NCBI GenBank assembly: GCA_905234645.1
Contig: CAJOIS010000020.1
Span: 1 to 33,867 of the forward strand
DNA from: an uncultured Bacteroidales bacterium
GTDB taxonomy: Bacteria; Bacteroidota; Bacteroidia; Bacteroidales; F082
Length of the DNA: 33,867 bases
Direction: 5' to 3'
The notes under the pieces: generated by a model
The model's input: only the letters and a program-made list of their open reading frames with translations
What the model was told of the DNA's origin: nothing
The model's database searches: none
Position numbers and translations under genes: made by a program
Part shown: positions 6,606 through 13,938 of the stretch, in pieces
How the letters are laid out: each line of letters opens with the position of its first letter
Numbering within the stretch: position 1 is the stretch's first letter

Positions 6606-6712
6606 CGTGTCAACGGAAGGGGTGAGACGTGTCAACGATGGCACTTTGTGAGAGGTGTTTTGTGCCACGAGAAAACACGTATCTCAAAATCGGTTGACAC
6701 GTGGTTGACACG
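6606..6712. promoter_or_regulatory. Four phased GTTGACACG motifs (putative iteron/operator)
   Basis: CGTGTCAAC occurs at 6606-6614 and 6628-6636 (22 bases apart), and its complement GTTGACACG at 6693-6701 and 6704-6712 (11 bases apart). The spacings correspond to two and one helical turns, so each pair presents to the same face of DNA, and the two pairs face each other. This is the layout of a multi-site protein-binding region such as an iteron origin or operator. The binding protein is unknown; the HTH proteins at 2651-3230 or the winged helix of the DUF3987 protein are candidates. Confidence 0.55.
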
Positions 6713-6733
6713 GGAGGGGGTGTTTGAGGTATG

Positions 6734-6766
6734 AAAAAACCCTAACTGCTTGATTATCAGTTAGGG
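6734..6766 (-). terminator. Terminator of the tRNA-Glu gene
   Basis: On the minus strand CCCTAACTG (6766-6758) and CAGTTAGGG (6748-6740) form a perfect 9-bp stem with a 9-base loop, followed by six T (6739-6734). It lies 13 bases beyond the encoded CCA end of the tRNA. Confidence 0.85.
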
Positions 6767-6779
6767 TCTTTGAAATTAG

Positions 6780-6856
6780 TGGTAGTCTCTCCGGGATTTG
6801 AACCCGAGTTACCAGGATGAAAACCTGACGTCCTGACCAGACTAGACGAAGAGACC
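6780..6856 (-). tRNA. tRNA-Glu (anticodon UUC), CCA encoded
   Basis: Read on the minus strand, the sequence folds as a full cloverleaf. The acceptor stem is GGTCTCT/AGAGACT with a G-U first pair. The anticodon arm TCAGG-TTTTCAT-CCTGG gives anticodon TTC. The T arm has TCGGG-TTCAAAT-CCCGG, and discriminator A is followed by encoded CCA (6782-6780). It marks the right end of the accessory island. No copy of its 3' end was found at the left side of the island, so it cannot be shown to be the integration target. Confidence 0.95.
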
Positions 6857-6960
6857 ACTTCGTGTCATTTTTGACGCTCGATACCTACAACGCTTTTGCA
6901 GATATTTTTATCAAAAAATCTTATAAGTTACTATAATTCAAATATTTAAAAGATGGATAA

Positions 6961-7761
6961 TTATTCCACGATGATGGAGAATTGGAATAATTTGTTGCGC
7001 AACTGGTCGATGGGAGCGGTGTAGATGAAAGCGGGGTGCTTCATGATATTCAAGACGCCGTAGCTCATCTTGACCTCAACGCCCATCTTGAACCATTGGT
7101 TGTAGATGTCGATGCCGGCACCCAATTCCCCAGCGAGATCGAATCGCTTGGTGACGAGATTGTTGATGAACTCGTTTCCGTTTATGTCGGTTTCTTTGTT
7201 GTCCTTCTGTGAGGCCAAGTCAAGTTTCGGGTTGACGCCGCCCATGAGATACATTCCGATGTTGTTGTACCTTTTCGAACGGTATTTGATGTTGAGCGGG
7301 AACTCAACGAAGGTCGTGCCGATGGACTTGGTGATGGTTTGCATGTCGATGCTGCCATCGATGGCTTTGATGGCAACGTCATAGCGCATCTTTCGCTCGC
7401 TGAAACTCAAAGAGGGGATGAAACGCAGGTCGAAATACCTACCGAGGCGTTTGCTGCCGATGATGCCGACGGTGAATCCCGGCGTTTGTGAGGTCTCGAT
7501 GTTGTAGACATACATGCATTCCGTGTTAGGGATGCTATAGGTGCCATTGGGCCATGAATCGGCGGGTTGGGCGATATTCTGATAGTTTTCGATGGTCTTG
7601 ACGGTGTACATCATTTGGTTGTAGGCCAACAAGAAGCCAAAATGATAAGGCTCGTTCTCATAGTTGGGCAGGTAATGGATGACTCTTCTTTGGGCTTGTG
7701 CCGGAACTACTGCCGCTGTGATGAGAAGGGCAAAGAACAATATTTTCAGTGCTTTTTTCAA
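6961..7761 (-). CDS. porT: T9SS protein PorT, outer-membrane beta-barrel
   Basis: The protein has 266 residues. A signal peptide (about residues 1-23, MKKALKILFFALLITAAVVPAQAQ) is followed by a PorT-type eight-stranded barrel pattern: YHFGFLLAYNQMMYTV near the start, TPGFTVGIIGSKRLGRYFDLRFIPSLSFSERKMRY, FVEFPLNIKYRSKRYNNIGMYLMGGVNPKLDL, FDLAGELGAGIDIYNQWFKMGVEVKMSYG, and a C-terminal LFQFSIIVE strand. PorT/SprT is required for T9SS secretion and is thought to sit in the outer membrane. It lies downstream of ubiE on the same strand, an arrangement I remember from other Bacteroidetes. A TAATTTTG box (minus strand, 7833-7826) in the 91-base gap suggests it also has its own promoter. Confidence 0.88.
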   Translation of the reverse strand: MKKALKILFFALLITAAVVPAQAQRRVIHYLPNYENEPYHFGFLLAYNQMMYTVKTIENYQNIAQPADSWPNGTYSIPNTECMYVYNIETSQTPGFTVGIIGSKRLGRYFDLRFIPSLSFSERKMRYDVAIKAIDGSIDMQTITKSIGTTFVEFPLNIKYRSKRYNNIGMYLMGGVNPKLDLASQKDNKETDINGNEFINNLVTKRFDLAGELGAGIDIYNQWFKMGVEVKMSYGVLNIMKHPAFIYTAPIDQLRNKLFQFSIIVE

Positions 7762-7825
7762 GATGCTACGGGTTTAAATATGGTTCTAACGGACGCTGTT
7801 CGTTTTTATTGCGCTAAAACGGCGG

Positions 7826-7833
7826 CAAAATTA
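7826..7833 (-). promoter_or_regulatory. -7 box for porT
   Basis: The minus strand reads TAATTTTG, fitting TAnnTTTG, 64 bases before the porT start. The -33 TTTG is not clear. Confidence 0.45.
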
Positions 7834-7852
7834 TGAAAAAAAGGAATACGAA

Positions 7853-8545
7853 TCACTTGGTGACGGTATAGAGTGTCGCGATGCCAGACGAAAGCTGTCT
7901 TGCAGCTCCGTTGTTCAAGCCGTTGTCACTTAAGATGCGTAAAAAACCATTTGGTTTTGGAAAAGCTTCAACAGATTGGGGCAAGTATGTGTACGCCCCG
8001 GGGTCTTTTGAAACGCTTTTCCCGATTTTGGGCAGGATGTGTTTGAAATACAAACGATAGAGTTGCTTTGTGGGAAACTTTTCCGGCATGGAGAACTCCA
8101 GGATAGTGGCTTGCCCACCTGGCCTCAAAACACGACTGATTTCGGAAAGGCCTTTGCCTAGGTCTTCGAAGTTCCTTACGCCGAAGGCCACAGTAACGGC
8201 ATCGAAACTGTTGACGTCAAAAGGCAAAGCGGCAGCATCGCCCAGCCTCAACTCGATTTGGCTTTCAAGGCCTTGCTGCTTGAGTTTCTCTTTTCCGATT
8301 TCCAGCATCTTTCCAGAGATGTCTATGCCAACGATATGGGCCTGGGGATTACGCTTGGCCAATTCGATGGCCAAATCCGCCGTGCCGGTAGCGAGGTCTA
8401 AAATGGTTTTGGGTTGGCTCTTTGCAACTGCTTTTGCAGTTTTACGTCGCCACATCTTATCAATATTTAGGGAAAGCAAGTGGTTGAGGCGGTCGTATTT
8501 CGGCGAGATGCGGTCAAACATCGCCGCGATAGGGGAAACGCTCAT
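7853..8545 (-). CDS. ubiE: Demethylmenaquinone methyltransferase (MenG/UbiE)
   Basis: The protein has 230 residues from the ATG at 8543-8545, which overlaps the preceding stop as ATGA; the longer frame to 8707 is read-through of the upstream gene. It shows the UbiE signatures: MFDRISPKYDRLNHLLSLNIDKMWRR at the N-terminus, SAM-binding motif LDLATGTADLA at 49-59, GIDISGKMLEIGKEK, DAVTVAFGVRNFEDL and VLRPGGQATILEFS. In Bacteroidetes, which use menaquinone, it would methylate demethylmenaquinone to menaquinone in the last step of the pathway, at the inner membrane. It is cotranscribed with the family 9 glycosyltransferase upstream and porT downstream. Confidence 0.95.
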   Translation of the reverse strand: MSVSPIAAMFDRISPKYDRLNHLLSLNIDKMWRRKTAKAVAKSQPKTILDLATGTADLAIELAKRNPQAHIVGIDISGKMLEIGKEKLKQQGLESQIELRLGDAAALPFDVNSFDAVTVAFGVRNFEDLGKGLSEISRVLRPGGQATILEFSMPEKFPTKQLYRLYFKHILPKIGKSVSKDPGAYTYLPQSVEAFPKPNGFLRILSDNGLNNGAARQLSSGIATLYTVTK

Positions 8546-9525
8546 GGCTGCAGCAGTTTTTCTAGGATTTGGCTCGGTGCAATGCTGTTCATGCAGGCAT
8601 AGTCGCCGCGCAAGCAGGGTTTGTTGCCGTATACCGAGAGTTGGATGCAGTCGCTTGGCTTTTGGTTCCATCCCAAGAAGCCTGCATAAGGATGTGTGCC
8701 GCCCCAAATGGAGACGACCCTCGTGCCGACCAACGAAGCCAAGTGCATGTTAGCGGAGTCCATTGAGAGCATCACATCGAGTTGGCCCATCAAAGCAAGC
8801 TCTCCTGCCAAGCCATGCTGGCTTTGGGCGGCTTTCACGTTCGGGTATTTGGCGCAAAGTTCAGCGATTTGCCGTTTTTCCTCTTCGCCGCCACCGAAAA
8901 GGAATAGGGTGGTGTTTTCCCTTTCGTCCATGGTCTTGATGACCTGCTCCATCTTCTCCATGGGATAGACTTTGGCCTCATGCTTTGCGAAGGGCGCAAT
9001 GCCGATCCAAGTCTCACTGGGTGCTTTTTGCGTCTCGCAAAAAGAAGAATAGTCCAGTTTTACAAAATTGGGCTTGACTGGATACCCCAACTTTTCCAGT
9101 ACTTTGGCATAACGCTCAAACGAGGTGGCCTGTTGGGTAAAGACCTTGTTGTTCTGTCTTGTCAGCGCCTTTTTGCCTCTGCGGCCCTTGTCGATTTTGG
9201 CCACTTTCTTGCAGCGCAGACGGGCTTCGGCGCGAAGCCAATGGGTGCGCAGCACATCATGACAGTCGGCGATGTAGTCGAAGTCGCTCATGTGGGCGTC
9301 ACACCAAAGTCGGCAAAGACCAATCAGGCCTTTGTGCCGTCCTTTCAAGTCGGCACCAAAGATATGCACGTTGCTGGGCATACCTTCAAACAAAGGTCTC
9401 GCCATCTCGCGGCTGAGTATGGTGATGTCCAAGTCGGGATACTGCATGGCCAAATCGTGGACAACAGGCACCGTCATGGCGATGTCGCCCAAGGCCGAAA
9501 ACCGTATGATGAGGAGTTTTTTCAT
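8542..9525 (-). CDS. Family 9 glycosyltransferase (heptosyltransferase-like)
   Basis: The protein has 327 residues with the GT9/ADP-heptose:LPS heptosyltransferase layout: N-terminal KKLLIIRFSALGDIAMTVPVVHDLAMQYP, a linker, then a C-terminal Rossmann half with IGIAPFAKHEAKVYPMEKMEQVI, LFGGGEEE and the donor-site region MLSMDSANMHLASLVGTRVVSIWGGTHPYAGFLGW. Family members add sugars to LPS core on the cytoplasmic face of the inner membrane. Its start overlaps the DUF4254 stop (9522-9525) and its stop overlaps the ubiE start (8542-8545), so the three are translationally coupled. The sugar donor cannot be told from sequence; with DUF4254 as partner it probably acts in core or surface glycan assembly. 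Confidence 0.9.
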   Translation of the reverse strand: MKKLLIIRFSALGDIAMTVPVVHDLAMQYPDLDITILSREMARPLFEGMPSNVHIFGADLKGRHKGLIGLCRLWCDAHMSDFDYIADCHDVLRTHWLRAEARLRCKKVAKIDKGRRGKKALTRQNNKVFTQQATSFERYAKVLEKLGYPVKPNFVKLDYSSFCETQKAPSETWIGIAPFAKHEAKVYPMEKMEQVIKTMDERENTTLFLFGGGEEEKRQIAELCAKYPNVKAAQSQHGLAGELALMGQLDVMLSMDSANMHLASLVGTRVVSIWGGTHPYAGFLGWNQKPSDCIQLSVYGNKPCLRGDYACMNSIAPSQILEKLLQP

Positions 9526-10127
9526 TTTTGCCCGTAAAGCACCGGATTCAGTGCAGGGTCGTTATACATCTTCATCTGCTTGTAGACCTTCATCACCTTT
9601 TCGCCCGTTTTGTAGCATTCCATCAGCTGGTCGATGGCAGTGCAAAGGTCGGTGTTTTGCTCTAAAAGCACGCCCAATTTGGCCTGGCATTTGGCCTTGT
9701 GTTCCTCGCTGACGTCGGCACGTTCCACCTCGACTTTCATGTGGTAGATCTTCAGTTGCAGGATGGAAAGCCTGTCGATGGCCCAAGCGGGACTCTCCGT
9801 GTTAAGTGTGGCATTGTCGAGAGGCTTCACCTCATGGAATTGAGTCCAATAGTAGCTGTCAATCAGCTCCACCAAGTCGGTGCGGTCCTGGTTCGACTTG
9901 TCGATGCGACGTTTCAAAGCCAAGGCCGCTACAGGGTCGATGTTCGGGTCGCGGATGAGGTCTTCCAGATGCCACTGCACCGTGTCGATCCACGCCTTGT
10001 TATAAAGGTACCACTCGATGGCCTTATCCTTGAAAGGATTGGTGCAAAGATGGTCCACATCGTCGAACTTGTGGTAGTCGGCGATGGCTTGGTTGAAGAT
10101 ATTGTTTGCCTGTTGGGTGAAAGTCAT
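9522..10127 (-). CDS. DUF4254 family protein
   Basis: This 201-residue, fully helical soluble protein matches what I know of DUF4254: FNQAIADYHKFDD near the start, then 'L..lL..K..ID..QWHLED.iRDP.IdP..al.lKRrID.sNQ.RtDlVE.iD.y' (here KAWIDTVQWHLEDLIRDPNIDP and KRRIDKSNQDRTDLVELIDSYY), and the C-terminal PAWAIDRLSILQLKIYHM. No biochemical function is established for the family. It commonly sits directly before family 9 glycosyltransferases in Bacteroidetes, as it does here with an ATGA overlap, which suggests a role with that enzyme. It is the first gene of the leftward DUF4254-GT9-ubiE-porT group. Confidence 0.85.
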   Translation of the reverse strand: MTFTQQANNIFNQAIADYHKFDDVDHLCTNPFKDKAIEWYLYNKAWIDTVQWHLEDLIRDPNIDPVAALALKRRIDKSNQDRTDLVELIDSYYWTQFHEVKPLDNATLNTESPAWAIDRLSILQLKIYHMKVEVERADVSEEHKAKCQAKLGVLLEQNTDLCTAIDQLMECYKTGEKVMKVYKQMKMYNDPALNPVLYGQK

Positions 10128-10143
10128 GTCGTGTGTTTAATGG

Positions 10144-10182
10144 AAAAACGCTCCGCTGGCTTGTTTATTGCCAACGGAGCGT
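10144..10182 (-). terminator. Terminator of the aminotransferase gene
   Basis: ACGCTCCG and TGGC (10148-10160) pair with GCCA and CGGAGCGT (10170-10182) across one mismatch and a 9-base loop. Read leftwards the stem ends in a run of T (10148-10144). It separates the aminotransferase from the DUF4254 operon. Confidence 0.8.
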
Positions 10183-10195
10183 CAATAGTGCAAAA

Positions 10196-11404
10196 TTAGT
10201 GCAACTTTGCCAAAGCGGCCTTGATGCGCTTCGCAGCCTCGATGAGTTTGTCCAACGAGGTGGCGTAGGAGAGGCGGATGCAGTCGTCGTTGCCGAACGA
10301 CTTGCCAGCCACGCAGGCCACATGGGCGTTGTAAAGCAGCCACATACAGAGGTCGTCGCTGCCCTTGATGACAGTCTCGCCGTCGGTCTTGCCGTAGAAT
10401 GCCTTCATCTCGGGGAAGACATAGAAAGCTCCGGCGGGGGTGTTGCACTTCACACCTGGAATCTCGTTCAGAAGCTTCACGAAAGTGTCGCGGCGCTCGC
10501 GGAAGTTCTTCAACATGTTCTGAATCTCAGGTGAGTTCTCAGGGCATAGCTCAAGGGCTTTCACGGTGGCGGCTTGTGCGATGGTGCAGATGCCGGAGGT
10601 GATTTGGCCTTGGATCTTGTTGGTGGCCTTCACGATGGCTTGCGGAGCGGCGATGTAGCCGATGCGCCAGCCCGTCATGGCATAACCCTTGGCGACGCCG
10701 TTGACGATGACGAGGCGGTCCTTGAGGAAATCAAACTGCCCCATGCTCTCGTGCTTGTGTTCGTACTGGATGAACTCATAGATTTCGTCGGAGATGATGA
10801 TGATTTGGGGGTGTTTTCTCAACACCTCTGCGATGGCGGTCAGCTCGGCCTTGGTGAACACGCTGCCACTGGGGTTGCAAGGCGTGTTGAGCATCAAAAC
10901 CTTGGTCTTGGGCGTGATGGCCTTTTCAAGCTGTTCGGCCGTGATCTTGAAGTCATGGGCCATATCGCTCTTGATGATGACAGGCACACCACCGGCCAGC
11001 TTTACCATCTCGGGGTAGGATACCCAGAAAGGAGCGGGGATGATGACCTCGTCGCCATCGTTGACGACGGCCAGAAGTACGTTGTTGATGGCCTGCTTGG
11101 CACCGTTCGAGACGAGGATGTCGGTATCCTTGTAGTCGAGGCCGTTATCGCGTTTCAGCTTGTTGGCGATGGCCTTGCGCAGTGCGGGCGTACCGGGCAC
11201 AGGCGGGTAGTGCGTGTCGTTATTGTTGATGGCATCGATACCGGCTTGCTTAGCCGATTCGGGCGTGTTGAAGTCGGGTTCGCCGATGCTCAGGCTGATG
11301 ACGTCGATGCCTTGGGCTTTCAGCTCGCGGCTCTTGTTGGTCATGGCCAGCGTTGCCGACTCAGCCATGTTCAAAACTCTGTTGGAAAGGATGATTTCGC
11401 TCAT
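10196..11404 (-). CDS. aspC: Class I PLP aminotransferase, aspartate aminotransferase type
   Basis: The protein has 402 residues from the ATG at 11402-11404; an in-frame ATG at 11446 would start upstream of the probable promoter. The fold-type I signatures are in order: ISLSIGEPDFNTPE (37-50), THYPPVPGTPALRKAIA, SNGAKQAINNVL, NTPCNPSGSVF, SDEIYEFI (D206 contacts the PLP ring nitrogen) and NGVAKGYAMTGWRIGY with K239 as the Schiff-base lysine. This matches the Ib aspartate aminotransferases, which move an amino group between aspartate and 2-oxoglutarate; some members act on other amino or oxo acids. It stands alone between a terminator and a divergent promoter region. Substrate is the uncertain part. 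Confidence 0.88.
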   Translation of the reverse strand: MSEIILSNRVLNMAESATLAMTNKSRELKAQGIDVISLSIGEPDFNTPESAKQAGIDAINNNDTHYPPVPGTPALRKAIANKLKRDNGLDYKDTDILVSNGAKQAINNVLLAVVNDGDEVIIPAPFWVSYPEMVKLAGGVPVIIKSDMAHDFKITAEQLEKAITPKTKVLMLNTPCNPSGSVFTKAELTAIAEVLRKHPQIIIISDEIYEFIQYEHKHESMGQFDFLKDRLVIVNGVAKGYAMTGWRIGYIAAPQAIVKATNKIQGQITSGICTIAQAATVKALELCPENSPEIQNMLKNFRERRDTFVKLLNEIPGVKCNTPAGAFYVFPEMKAFYGKTDGETVIKGSDDLCMWLLYNAHVACVAGKSFGNDDCIRLSYATSLDKLIEAAKRIKAALAKLH

Positions 11405-11443
11405 GATTATGTTTTGATTATGATTGTTACTGTTAAGGGATGG

Positions 11444-11451
11444 CAAAGGTA
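11444..11451 (-). promoter_or_regulatory. -7 box for the aminotransferase
   Basis: The minus strand reads TACCTTTG, a perfect TAnnTTTG match, 39 bases before the start at 11404. No exact -33 TTTG is present at the usual spacing. Confidence 0.55.
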
Positions 11452-11489
11452 TGCCTTTTTTCGATAGGGTCAGCAGAAAGGCTCGAAAA

Positions 11490-11520
11490 TTTGACGATTG
11501 AAGGAAAAACTGTACCTTTG
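11490..11520 (+). promoter_or_regulatory. Bacteroidetes promoter for the 11538 gene
   Basis: TTTG (11490-11493) and TACCTTTG (11513-11520) are separated by 19 bases, the consensus spacing for the primary sigma factor of this phylum. The start codon lies 17 bases further on, at 11538. Confidence 0.75.
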
Positions 11521-11537
11521 CCGCAAATTTTATTAAA

Positions 11538-12056
11538 ATGAATAGTTTAATTGTTTATGCATTGATGGGCGCAGGCCTCCTGCTGATGGTCGCCGCCATG
11601 ATACTTTTGTCCCGACTGATAAGGATGAAAGATGCCGAACTGAGAAATGGCAAAAAGATGGAACTCAAGGTGCAGGCTCTGAAGATCATCATGCCGCTGA
11701 AGGTACAAGCCTACGAGCGTTTCCTGCTTTATCTCGAACGCGTGCAACTGCCCCAATTGGTGAAACGTGTCTATACTCCGGGCATGGAGAAAGGCACTTT
11801 CCATCTTCAAATGATACAGAATGTGCGCGAAGAGTTCGAACACAACCTTGCCCAGCAGCTTTATGTCGCCAACACGACTTGGAATGCCGTGGTGAACGCC
11901 AAAGAAGAACTTGTCAACCAAATCAACGAGACCTTCGAGCAGCTGAAGGACGAGGAGGATGTCTCCATTATCGCGCAGAGCCTGGTGGCCATCCCGAATC
12001 CTGCCGTCGATAAGGCCGTCACGGTCTTGAAACGTGATTTTGAACGTCTGCTGTAA
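11538..12056 (+). CDS. Membrane-anchored protein of unknown function
   Basis: The protein has 172 residues. Residues 4-26 (LIVYALMGAGLLLMVAAMILLSRLI) form one transmembrane helix; the remainder is helical, charged and predicted to face the cytoplasm, since positive residues follow the helix (RMKDAELRNGKKMELK). The conserved-looking parts are IIMPLKVQAYERFLLYLERVQLPQLV and FHLQMIQNVREEFEHNLAQQLYVANTTWNAVVNAKEELVNQIN. I recall similar small proteins in many Bacteroidetes (DUF7935-like) but no function. A good promoter precedes it, and lpxD follows after 42 bases on the same strand, so it may be co-expressed with lipid A synthesis. Confidence 0.7.
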   Translation: MNSLIVYALMGAGLLLMVAAMILLSRLIRMKDAELRNGKKMELKVQALKIIMPLKVQAYERFLLYLERVQLPQLVKRVYTPGMEKGTFHLQMIQNVREEFEHNLAQQLYVANTTWNAVVNAKEELVNQINETFEQLKDEEDVSIIAQSLVAIPNPAVDKAVTVLKRDFERLL

Positions 12057-12098
12057 TAAATTGCAGTTTTTGTCGTTCAGATACAAACACTAAAACAC

Positions 12099-13139
12099 AT
12101 GAGATTTACCGCTACTCAAATCGCCGATCTGCTTTCCGGTAAGGTGGAAGGCAACCCCAATGCTGAAGTCTGGAACGTTGCCAAAATCGAGGAAGGCGCA
12201 CCAGGCATGCTCAGTTTCTTAGCCAATCCGAAATACACCCACTATATTTATGAAACGCAGTCGTCGGTTGTCATTGTGAATGACGATTTTGTGTCGACGG
12301 CTCCCATCAGCGCCACTTTGATTCGTGTGCCCGATGCTTATGCTTCGTTTGCCAAACTGTTGGCTTTCTACGACCAGATGTCACAGAACAAGCAAGGCAG
12401 CTCGTCATTGGCTTTCGTTTCGTCTACGGCACAATGCGGCGAGAGTGTCTATCTCGGTGAGTTTGCCTTCGTGGGCGAGAATGCCAAAATCGGCAATAAT
12501 GTGAAGGTTTATCCCCAAGTCTATGTGGGCGACAATTGCGTCGTTGGCGATAACACGGTGCTTTATCCTGGTGTGAAGCTTTACCGTAACACGGTGGTGG
12601 GTCAGAATTGCATCCTTCATGCGGGTGTGGTCATTGGTGCCGATGGCTTTGGCTTCGCGCCGCAGGCTGACGGACATTATGAGAAAATCCCGCAGGTGGG
12701 TAACGTGGTGATTGAGGACAATGTGGAAATCGGGGCCAACACTACCATCGACCGCTCCACTATGGGCTCGACGCGCATCCATAAGGGTGTGAAACTGGAT
12801 AACTTAATCCATTTGGCCCACAACGTGGAGATTGGCGAAAACTCTGCCTTGGCGGCTCAGGTGGGCGTCAGTGGCTCGACGCGCCTTGGAAAGAATTGTG
12901 TGGTCGGCGGACAGTCTGGCTTTGTCGGGCACATCAACATCGCCGACGGCTCGCAGTTCGGCGGGCAAAGTGGTATCATGGGTAGCATCAAGGAGGAAAA
13001 CCAAGCGTTTATGGGAACCCCGATACAGCCGTTGCGTCAGTATCTCGTTTCCAATGCACGTTTCCGCCATCTTGATGAGATGGCGCGAAAGTTGGACGCT
13101 CTTGAAAAAGAATTGGCAGTCCTTAAATCCAACCTTTAA
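12099..13139 (+). CDS. lpxD: UDP-3-O-acylglucosamine N-acyltransferase LpxD
   Basis: The protein has 346 residues, the usual LpxD length. The N-terminal uridine-binding domain (1-100) contains [24 protein letters not shown]. Residues 105-300 are a left-handed beta-helix of hexapeptide repeats ([48 protein letters not shown]). [12 protein letters not shown] contains H241, equivalent to the catalytic His of the family. A C-terminal helix ([24 protein letters not shown]) completes the trimer form. It adds the second hydroxyacyl chain, N-linked, in lipid A synthesis in the cytoplasm. lpxC and lpxA follow on the same strand, but an opposing gene (13123-13809) lies between, overlapping this stop by 17 bases. 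Confidence 0.96.
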   Translation: MRFTATQIADLLSGKVEGNPNAEVWNVAKIEEGAPGMLSFLANPKYTHYIYETQSSVVIVNDDFVSTAPISATLIRVPDAYASFAKLLAFYDQMSQNKQGSSSLAFVSSTAQCGESVYLGEFAFVGENAKIGNNVKVYPQVYVGDNCVVGDNTVLYPGVKLYRNTVVGQNCILHAGVVIGADGFGFAPQADGHYEKIPQVGNVVIEDNVEIGANTTIDRSTMGSTRIHKGVKLDNLIHLAHNVEIGENSALAAQVGVSGSTRLGKNCVVGGQSGFVGHINIADGSQFGGQSGIMGSIKEENQAFMGTPIQPLRQYLVSNARFRHLDEMARKLDALEKELAVLKSNL

Positions 13140-13809
13140 TTCTGTAGTAGGCGAGGGCACAATATTCTCTGAAGCAGGTGATTTCCAGCTTCAAATAATT
13201 GAAGAAAGTGTAACGCATTTTAACACTTTCCACAGAGGGAATCGCCTCGTTGCCACCGAGTTTTTGCTTTTTCAGTGACAAATTGAAATCGACCGTGGCA
13301 GGGTAGGCCGCTTTGCCGATGACATTTTGGAATCCGACCTTGTTGAGGCATTTTATAGTGCGTCTAACGTGTTCTGGTGAGGTGACGACAATAAGTTGCT
13401 CCTTGGCTAGTTCTGGATATTGTGCCATAAGCTCGAGTGCCTGCGAGCGTGTGTTGGCGCCATCGGTCATATAGAGGATGCTGTCGATTCCGCCTTGGCG
13501 CAAAAGCCTTGTCATCTCGGCTTGACAAAGGGAGTCTTCTGGATGTACCAGCAGGACGGGCACCTCGAAATGTCGCGCCAAAGCCGCCGTGTGATAAAGA
13601 CGCATCAGGTTGTCCTCGGAGGGCATCCCGGCACCACCGAACATCACCACCTGTTTTGGGTGAGAGAGCGCAACGTTATCATTGGGGTTTTGTCCTAGGC
13701 GGTAGTGCATGTAAAATGGTGCGGATGTGAAAGCCAAGGCAATCATCAAAATAAACAGAATGCCGAGCGTAAAAAATATGACTTTTATGGTTTTTGCTAA
13801 ATGCTTCAT
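13123..13809 (-). CDS. YdcF/SanA-like (DUF218) membrane protein
   Basis: The protein has 228 residues from the ATG at 13807-13809. Residues about 10-30 ([23 protein letters not shown]) are an N-terminal membrane anchor. The rest resembles the DUF218 domain of SanA/YdcF/ElyC proteins: [56 protein letters not shown] (the family's 'eD.s.nT.eEa' position), and [14 protein letters not shown] (the usual 'vTs..H..Ra'). Relatives influence envelope integrity and peptidoglycan precursor use, but their chemistry is unclear. The gene runs against lpxD and divergently from lpxC, splitting the lipid A cluster. A TACCTTTG box on its strand lies at 13856-13849. Confidence 0.72.
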   Translation of the reverse strand: MKHLAKTIKVIFFTLGILFILMIALAFTSAPFYMHYRLGQNPNDNVALSHPKQVVMFGGAGMPSEDNLMRLYHTAALARHFEVPVLLVHPEDSLCQAEMTRLLRQGGIDSILYMTDGANTRSQALELMAQYPELAKEQLIVVTSPEHVRRTIKCLNKVGFQNVIGKAAYPATVDFNLSLKKQKLGGNEAIPSVESVKMRYTFFNYLKLEITCFREYCALAYYRIKGWI

Positions 13810-13848
13810 TTTGTGAGTCTTCTGCTTGTGTTGTCCTGTAAAAGTGTT

Positions 13849-13856
13849 CAAAGGTA
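13849..13856 (-). promoter_or_regulatory. -7 box for the YdcF/SanA-like gene
   Basis: The minus strand reads TACCTTTG, a perfect TAnnTTTG, 39 bases before the start codon. The -33 element is not evident. Confidence 0.5.
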
Positions 13857-13864
13857 CGGTTTTT

Positions 13865-13896
13865 TTTGGCTTATGTAGAATATTTTCCTATTTTTG
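13865..13896 (+). promoter_or_regulatory. Bacteroidetes promoter for lpxC-lpxA
   Basis: TTTG (13865-13868) and TATTTTTG (13889-13896) are 20 bases apart, and the lpxC start is 42 bases further on at 13939. lpxC therefore has its own promoter, consistent with the opposing gene between it and lpxD. Confidence 0.65.
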
Positions 13897-13938
13897 CCCG
13901 TTTTTTGTGGAAAAGTATGTCCACTTTTATGACTTTAT

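Larger units (their letters stand above)
6253..6779. other. Gene-free interval of the island
   Basis: About 525 bases have no convincing gene. Short open frames (6389-6613 minus, 6546-6734 plus) are made largely of the repeats and are not supported. The interval holds, in order, the long inverted repeat, a possible leftward -7 box, the TGAGGAAAA array, the phased GTTGACACG motifs, and the terminator of the tRNA-Glu gene. Confidence 0.7.

Noticed and set aside
6389..6613. 74-residue leftward open frame containing EENEESEENEEN
   Set aside because: The acidic stretch is just the TGAGGAAAA array read in frame; the rest has no protein-like features.
6546..6734. 62-residue rightward open frame in the repeat-rich gap
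   Set aside because: Its sequence is made largely of the GTTGACACG motifs and low-complexity G-rich DNA; there is no recognisable domain or promoter.
6780..6856. tRNA-Glu as the proven attachment site of the island
   Set aside because: The island abuts the tRNA 3' end, but I found no copy of the tRNA end around 1934-2650 and no integrase, so the integration target cannot be supported.
10574..11467. 297-residue rightward open frame opposite the aminotransferase
   Set aside because: It is antisense to a gene with all PLP-enzyme motifs; its composition (Asp/Gly/Val/His-rich) is that of a shadow frame.
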